Shown: positions 59,640 to 64,000 of the stretch, piece by piece
Layout: every line of letters begins with the position of its first letter
Numbering within the stretch: the stretch's first letter is position 1
Origin: an uncultured Collinsella sp.
Lineage (GTDB): Bacteria; Actinomycetota; Coriobacteriia; Coriobacteriales; Coriobacteriaceae
Reading direction: 5' to 3'
Assembly (NCBI GenBank): GCA_900545605.1
Contig: UQZL01000004.1
Coordinates: forward strand, 37,701-101,700
Length of the DNA stretch: 64,000 nt
The notes under the pieces: model-generated
The model's database searches: none
Told to the model about the DNA's origin: nothing
The model's input: only the letters and a program-made list of their open reading frames with translations
Made by a program: the position numbers and the translations under genes

Positions 59640-60629
59640 ATGGCGTTGAGCAAGGCATCATGCACCGGTCGCGGATTGATTCCGGCAATTGGTGGACATG
59701 TGCACCGCATGTTCGATGAGGGTGAAGACGACCTGTTTTCGCTGAGCCTTGACGACGTGATGGATGATCGCCCGTGGACCGCCGACGAACTCATGGGCGG
59801 CGGCGGGGCTCGCCCGTCAAGCCCCAATCCCGCACTTGCGCCTGAGCCCGTATCTGCGCCGACTCCTGCGCAGTCGCCTGTTTCGACGCCCGCGCCTACG
59901 CCCGCACCCACTTCGGCGCCCACGCCCGCTCCCCGCCCCGCAAGCGACCCGTCCGAGACGGCGGCATTTCTCGCAGCAGCGACGCAGGGCAAATCGGCCG
60001 ACAGCACCGTTATGTACAGCGCCCAGCAGTTGCCTGTTCCTGCGGCACGCAAGCCTCCGGTCGCAAGGCTCGATGAGCCCGTTGCCCATCAGGTTGCCTA
60101 CGATTCCTGGGCTGCAACCGATCTGGATGAGACCTCTACCGGCATGCCGGCGCTCGATGTTCCAGTTAACCCGCTTTTTGCCGCCAACACGAGCGCCGCG
60201 GACTATGAGGGCGGTGCGGCATATTCCGGTTATTCCGATGGCTATGCTGGCACCGGTCGCATCGAGACCGAGGATTATGGCACCGCATCGAGCGATTATC
60301 TCAACGATCCGTACGCCGCCACGCCTGCACCGGAATATGACCCGGAGGCCGCGTCCGCGCCGGCGTATACCAAAAGCACGGGCGAAGAGCGCTTCGCCGA
60401 TTATTACGCCGAGGAAAAGGCGCTGCGTTTCTCGGAATTTCCGCAGGCAGTCAAGGTTGCCTTTATCGCCATTATCATTGCCCTGCTCGGTGTCATTGCG
60501 TTTGAGGGGTTCCAGCTGTTCCGCGGCCCCACCCAAGCGGAGTCGGAGACCCAGCAAAAAGAGGACGACAACCAGTACCTGGACATCAACACCCTCAAGG
60601 GCGACCCCAACGACGAGGACGACGAGTAG
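59640..60629 (+). CDS. Proline-rich single-span membrane protein
   Basis: 329 residues from an ATG at 59640 with AAAGGA nine bases upstream; an earlier in-frame start lacks a ribosome site. An acidic N-terminus (DEGEDDLFSLSLDDVMDD) is followed by a Pro/Ala/Thr region (about 50-100), a Tyr/Ser/Gly-rich middle, one membrane span at about 275-295, and an acidic tail rich in Asp/Glu. The topology is unclear, but the long disordered part is probably inside the cell. I recognise no family. Confidence 0.75.
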   Translation: MALSKASCTGRGLIPAIGGHVHRMFDEGEDDLFSLSLDDVMDDRPWTADELMGGGGARPSSPNPALAPEPVSAPTPAQSPVSTPAPTPAPTSAPTPAPRPASDPSETAAFLAAATQGKSADSTVMYSAQQLPVPAARKPPVARLDEPVAHQVAYDSWAATDLDETSTGMPALDVPVNPLFAANTSAADYEGGAAYSGYSDGYAGTGRIETEDYGTASSDYLNDPYAATPAPEYDPEAASAPAYTKSTGEERFADYYAEEKALRFSEFPQAVKVAFIAIIIALLGVIAFEGFQLFRGPTQAESETQQKEDDNQYLDINTLKGDPNDEDDE

Positions 60630-60766
60630 CGAGGGCTGAAGGCGACCACAGGATCCCGCATCCAGCACCGACTTCTAAGTGCTGTTTTGTCATCCAGCTA
60701 CACTTTTCCGAAGTTTTAAGGTGCCTATTTCGACTCTTTTCCGGATTTTATACTCTGTCCCTCCAG

Positions 60767-61060
60767 ATGCGCTTTACGGTGCAGGCGTTGGAAGAAGGGC
60801 CATGTGCCGCTGGCGGCCCACATGTTCTGCAGATCAAGCTGCTCGGAGACGGCTCGCGCGAGCCGTCCAGCTGGAAGCTCTTTGCCGACGGCGCGTGCGT
60901 TGCGGACGGATCCGGCGCCTTTGCCCGCGAGTGCTTCTGCGAGGGCGCCGAGGTGTTTCTAGACCTGTGCCGCGACGCCGTACGCGCGACCGAGCTGTAC
61001 CAGTGGAGCCAGAGGGAGTACGAGCTGTTGAGTGCGGCCCGCAGGATCGTAAGGGTGTAG
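60767..61060 (+). CDS. Small hypothetical protein, 97 aa
   Basis: The reading frame has typical codon use for this genome, unlike the overlapping Arg-rich frame at 60679. It contains five cysteines (GPCAAGG, DGACVAD, ECFCEGAEVFLDLCRD) and a mainly acidic composition. No strong ribosome site precedes the ATG. It is followed by a strong terminator. A metal-binding or redox role is conceivable but not shown. Confidence 0.55.
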   Translation: MRFTVQALEEGPCAAGGPHVLQIKLLGDGSREPSSWKLFADGACVADGSGAFARECFCEGAEVFLDLCRDAVRATELYQWSQREYELLSAARRIVRV

Positions 61061-61098
61061 ACGGGCGGACGAGCCATCGACGATTTTGAGCTGGCAAG

Positions 61099-61121
61099 GG
61101 CCGGGAATTAGATTCCCGGCC
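61099..61121. terminator. Shared terminator
   Basis: GGCCGGGAA and TTCCCGGCC pair perfectly around TTAGA, followed by TTT. It lies between the small hypothetical gene and the convergent DUF262 gene. Confidence 0.85.
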
Positions 61122-61127
61122 TTTAAC

Positions 61128-63251
61128 CTAGCACTGCTTTATAAGATCGAGCACCGCGGGAATGTCATCGGCATTACGAAGAGCAACATAGGTCGGTAGG
61201 CCTGGGCCAAATCCACCCTGCGTACGTTTGTCCTGGCACATGTCCTCTGGATCAATTAGGTCATCCACGCTCTTTGCCAGGCCGACGGCAATCCAGCCAC
61301 CGTTGCTGGTCCTACCTTCTAACACGGCATGCAGTTTTCGCTTGCCCGACCTGAAGCCTACATAGTACTTGGCTATGTAGGACTCCCACGAAGGGTTACC
61401 ACTCAGAACGGACTCGCGCACCTCATCGAAAAGCTTCTGGTTGAGCCCACCTTCGGCAAAGGTGGGGTGGTTCTCATGCAGAGTCCAGACAGGAGCCTCG
61501 TCAGGCTCCCCACGAGAAGGACGGTACTTGTCGACGACGTCTGCCGGAAGGTCGGGATACTTCCATATCTCGCACGCTTCTTTCGCCAGCTCGTCCGCGC
61601 GCTGCCCAATCTCTTCCTCACCCCATTTTTCATGCGAGACAATCGATTTGTTTAGGTAGAGCGGGCTGCACTTAAATCCGACGTCAGGCAGATTGAGCTT
61701 GTCCGAGAACGACCGGTTTGAGTACTCCTGGTTGTAGCCCGTCAGCGTAAGATTTCCCAAGTTGTTGCACAGCCTGTCGTGGACGTCTTCCCAGTTCTCA
61801 CCAAGCGATTCCTTCCAGCCGTGCTCATCATCAATCGTCTGGGGCATGATGTGCTCGATCTGGTAATCGTCGGCTGAGATGGACTCCTTCGGGTGGTGCC
61901 AGTTCTCCATGCGTTCCAGGTAATAGCGCTTTTTAGAGAAGCGGTTGTAGCAGTCACGCGCCTTAAACTCCTCGACAAAATGCTCGTCTGTCGGAAAGTA
62001 TGCGGTCATACCGCTGCTGTGGATAAGGAGCATCGCCGTAACGTACTCCTCGATATCGTCCTGCTGCTCGAGATTGCGATACATGCCGGCAAAGAAATTA
62101 TTTAGGCCCGTGGTAAGTCTGCCGCAAACCGCTCGCCTGAACAGAAACGACTCGATAGTCTCGCAGATACGTAAAAACGCATTGCGGTCTAGTCCATTCC
62201 CCTCGTAAACCGAATAAAGCAACATTAAGAGGGGCCTTATCTGCTTCACGTCGAGGCTTACGATTCTGCCGAACACTCGGCGCAGTCCGTCGTCCTTCTC
62301 CTTACCAAGGAACAGACTGGCGTATCTATGTGCATACCCGCGCAGCTCCTTAAGCAGGCCCTCGGTGTCACCATCGTAGTCGTCGGCGAAATAGCGCTTA
62401 AACTCGTAGTAGGCCTCGTTCTCCTTCGGCATCCTATTGGGAACTTTAAGCCACAGCCAGTACCAGATAAATGCATTGAACTCGTCCTCGCCGCCTTTTC
62501 CGAACAAGCACTCGAGTGGATGCCAATAACCCTCATAAAGCTTGGTCTGTTCGTCGTTGGGAAGCGACATTAGAACGTAGTTACGGATGAGGTCAATGGG
62601 CGTGAGCGGCTTGCCCTTGGAGTTCATGGACTCAAATATGAGCTGGGCATTATCAACGCCAGCGGTGAGCTTAGTGTCGATGACCTGCACGCGGTTTAGC
62701 CCCGCCCAAAGCCTTGCCGGGTCAAATGATTTACCACGCATCTTCTCGCGGAAGAACGCATGGTTCTCGACAATCCGATCCGATTTTTCATCTGGCACGG
62801 GAGCCCCAGACACGATGGAGAACAGCGTCTCTTTATCGTCCTGCGAGAGCACCAGCTTGTAGCGTGCCAGACCGTTGTAGTCGTCATCGTTAAAGAGGTA
62901 ATTTTTCCTCAGCGCCGAGATTTTGAGGTCGCCAAGGAAGCCAGCCTTGTCGGGGTTGCTCTCCAAATAGTCAGCCAAAGCTGCAATCATCAACGAAAAC
63001 GTCGTCATGCGCTGCTGTCCGTCAATCAGAAGCACGCGCGAAATGCTCGTGGCAGAGCTCTCGGACTCGGGGATATAAAGCATTGACCCCACGAAGTGCG
63101 ATACGCCATCACGACCCGCTCGCATGACGTCATCCCAAAGCACCTCGCACTCTTTTACACTCCACGAGTAAACTCGCTGGTACACGGGAATGACAAACTG
63201 CATCTTCGCCACGCCCATAAGGTCGAGCAGATTCGCCTCGGTTGCTTTCAT
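61128..63251 (-). CDS. GmrSD-like DUF262/DUF1524 protein
   Basis: 707 residues. The N-terminal DUF262 (GmrS) domain has FVIPVYQRVYSWS and LLIDGQQRMTTF, the ParB-like nucleotide-binding motif. The DUF1524 (GmrD) HNH nuclease region reads QIEHIMPQTID...NNLGNLTLTGYNQ...NRSFSDK, with His, Asn and Lys of the HNH site. A C-terminal extension of about 170 residues resembles DUF5655-type sequence. Such fused proteins act in type IV restriction of modified phage DNA. It sits beside hsdS, so this may be a defence cluster. Confidence 0.88.
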   Translation of the reverse strand: MKATEANLLDLMGVAKMQFVIPVYQRVYSWSVKECEVLWDDVMRAGRDGVSHFVGSMLYIPESESSATSISRVLLIDGQQRMTTFSLMIAALADYLESNPDKAGFLGDLKISALRKNYLFNDDDYNGLARYKLVLSQDDKETLFSIVSGAPVPDEKSDRIVENHAFFREKMRGKSFDPARLWAGLNRVQVIDTKLTAGVDNAQLIFESMNSKGKPLTPIDLIRNYVLMSLPNDEQTKLYEGYWHPLECLFGKGGEDEFNAFIWYWLWLKVPNRMPKENEAYYEFKRYFADDYDGDTEGLLKELRGYAHRYASLFLGKEKDDGLRRVFGRIVSLDVKQIRPLLMLLYSVYEGNGLDRNAFLRICETIESFLFRRAVCGRLTTGLNNFFAGMYRNLEQQDDIEEYVTAMLLIHSSGMTAYFPTDEHFVEEFKARDCYNRFSKKRYYLERMENWHHPKESISADDYQIEHIMPQTIDDEHGWKESLGENWEDVHDRLCNNLGNLTLTGYNQEYSNRSFSDKLNLPDVGFKCSPLYLNKSIVSHEKWGEEEIGQRADELAKEACEIWKYPDLPADVVDKYRPSRGEPDEAPVWTLHENHPTFAEGGLNQKLFDEVRESVLSGNPSWESYIAKYYVGFRSGKRKLHAVLEGRTSNGGWIAVGLAKSVDDLIDPEDMCQDKRTQGGFGPGLPTYVALRNADDIPAVLDLIKQC

Positions 63252-63350
63252 TTACGCTTGTCCCCTTTCTTGTTTACGCCGCTTGCGGTCAGTCCCCCAC
63301 TGAACGAAAGACGCTAAAGACCAGAGCATCGAAGCGCTGGAGCAACCGGG

Positions 63351-64000
63351 ATGCTCGTCTCACTAGATTTTACAACGCTTGTCGCGAATACAGTTGAAAG
63401 CCAATCCGGTTCCGATGGCTCCCCCTATGAGAAGAAGGTGGATGCCAAGGGTCGCGTGACTAGCGATAAGTGCATCGCGAACGAAGTGCCGTTTGAGGAG
63501 CTGCCCGAGGGGTGGGCTTGGGCAAGGCTGGAAACCGTATATAACTTCATTGATTACAGGGGTAAAACACCTCACAAATCACCTTCAGGTGTTCGACTAA
63601 TGACTGCGAGCAACATTCGCCAAGGCTATATTGATTACACACGCGAGGAGTATATTTCAGAAGACGAATATGCAACACGCTTGTCTCGCGGAGAGACCCA
63701 CCGTGGCGATTTGCTGTTTACAACCGAAGCCCCGATGGGGTATTGCGCGATATGCGAAATGAAACGTTGCAGCTGTGGACAGCGTGTCATTACCCTTCAG
63801 AATTACGGCACAGTTGGTCCAGACAATGCCCTGTTCTGCCAAATAATTCTATCTCCACTGTTCCAAATTCAAGTTAAGGATCATGCCACGGGGACGACCG
63901 CAAAAGGAATCAAAGCAGCAGTGCTAAAAGAGCTATTTCTTCCGATTCCGCCTCTCGCCGAGCAGCGCCGCATCGTCGAGCGGGTGAACGAGCTCATGCC
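63351..64000 (+). CDS. Type I restriction specificity subunit HsdS, 5' atypical, 3' cut by window
   Basis: The frame from an ATG at 63351 runs to the window end. After about 20 unrelated residues it enters PYEKKVDAKGRVTSDK, VPFEELPEGWAWARL, then a target-recognition domain, and reaches the central conserved PIPPLAEQRRIVERVNELM. The N-terminal block that normally precedes PYEKK in this group (a long helical leader) is missing. Base use is more AT-rich than its neighbours. It could be a silent or truncated specificity cassette for recombination. hsdR and hsdM are not visible. Confidence 0.75.
   Translation, partial: MLVSLDFTTLVANTVESQSGSDGSPYEKKVDAKGRVTSDKCIANEVPFEELPEGWAWARLETVYNFIDYRGKTPHKSPSGVRLMTASNIRQGYIDYTREEYISEDEYATRLSRGETHRGDLLFTTEAPMGYCAICEMKRCSCGQRVITLQNYGTVGPDNALFCQIILSPLFQIQVKDHATGTTAKGIKAAVLKELFLPIPPLAEQRRIVERVNELM

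Noticed and set aside
60679..61089. 136-codon frame overlapping the small hypothetical gene at 60767
   Set aside because: Extremely Arg-rich, a sign of an out-of-frame reading; the 60767 frame has better codon use.

Overview
The window is about 60% GC, densely packed and almost free of mobile elements. Its gene content points to an anaerobic gut actinomycete of the class Coriobacteriia, most likely Collinsella or a close relative. That placement is my inference from gene families and codon use; no 16S gene is present. Supporting it are anaerobic oxygen defence (rubredoxin-rubrerythrin), Gram-positive-type surface proteins with a sortase-like signal, the zinc forms of S14 and adenylate kinase, and a purine/hydantoin cluster typical of gut anaerobes.

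Layout. 1-3900: the 5' end of an FAD-linked oxidoreductase, then five uncharacterised genes for envelope or surface proteins, one ending in an LPxTG-like signal. 4016-4732: a DUF554 membrane protein. 4755-10438: an apparent operon with its own extended -10 promoter, encoding a TerB_N/TerB_C protein, a BrxD-like (DUF2791) ATPase and a BrxHI/Lhr-like helicase. It resembles BREX accessory parts without the BREX core and is the best candidate here for a poorly described DNA-processing or defence system. 10465-22000: housekeeping genes (Elp3, TrmB-like and other methyltransferases, a DUF3516 helicase, a DUF2130 coiled-coil protein) and an envelope-sensing pair (Xre-TM regulator plus DUF4097). 22027-27337: a ChbG deacetylase, a phosphoesterase, an aldehyde/alcohol dehydrogenase pair with two shared operator-like palindromes, and a rubrerythrin. 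27410-30469: the PLP locus (PdxR-like regulator divergent from pdxS-pdxT). 30824-39268: tyrS, a U32 peptidase, PBP1A, argR, a GT2 glycosyltransferase and truA.

39361-49082: on the minus strand, the distal part of the spc operon plus the alpha operon (rplE-rpsZ-rpsH-rplF-rplR-rpsE-rpmD-rplO-secY-adk-map-infA-rpmJ-rpsM-rpsK-rpsD-rpoA-rplQ). The usual upstream neighbours (rplX, rplN, rpsQ and so on) are absent. rplE is instead preceded by a candidate promoter, a palindromic repeat and unrelated genes. 49408-59516: the accessory, hydantoinase, carbamoyltransferase and diaminopropionate-lyase genes of the selenium-dependent molybdenum hydroxylase / anaerobic purine-degradation cluster (xdhC, yqeB, yqeC, hydA, mocA, ygeW, ygeY, ygeX) with a divergent YheO/DauR-like regulator. 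The molybdenum hydroxylase itself is not here. 59640-64000: a proline-rich membrane protein, a small hypothetical protein, a GmrSD-like DUF262/DUF1524 protein and an hsdS gene that lacks the usual N-terminus.

A second layer is a set of intergenic palindromes. One group of hairpins has stems that differ completely from copy to copy while the loop keeps GGGAC. Another is a palindrome starting AGTTGCGGTGAAATA, found twice and flanking the xdhC-yqeB-yqeC block. There are also several unique long inverted repeats. No tRNA, rRNA, CRISPR array, insertion sequence or prophage was seen.
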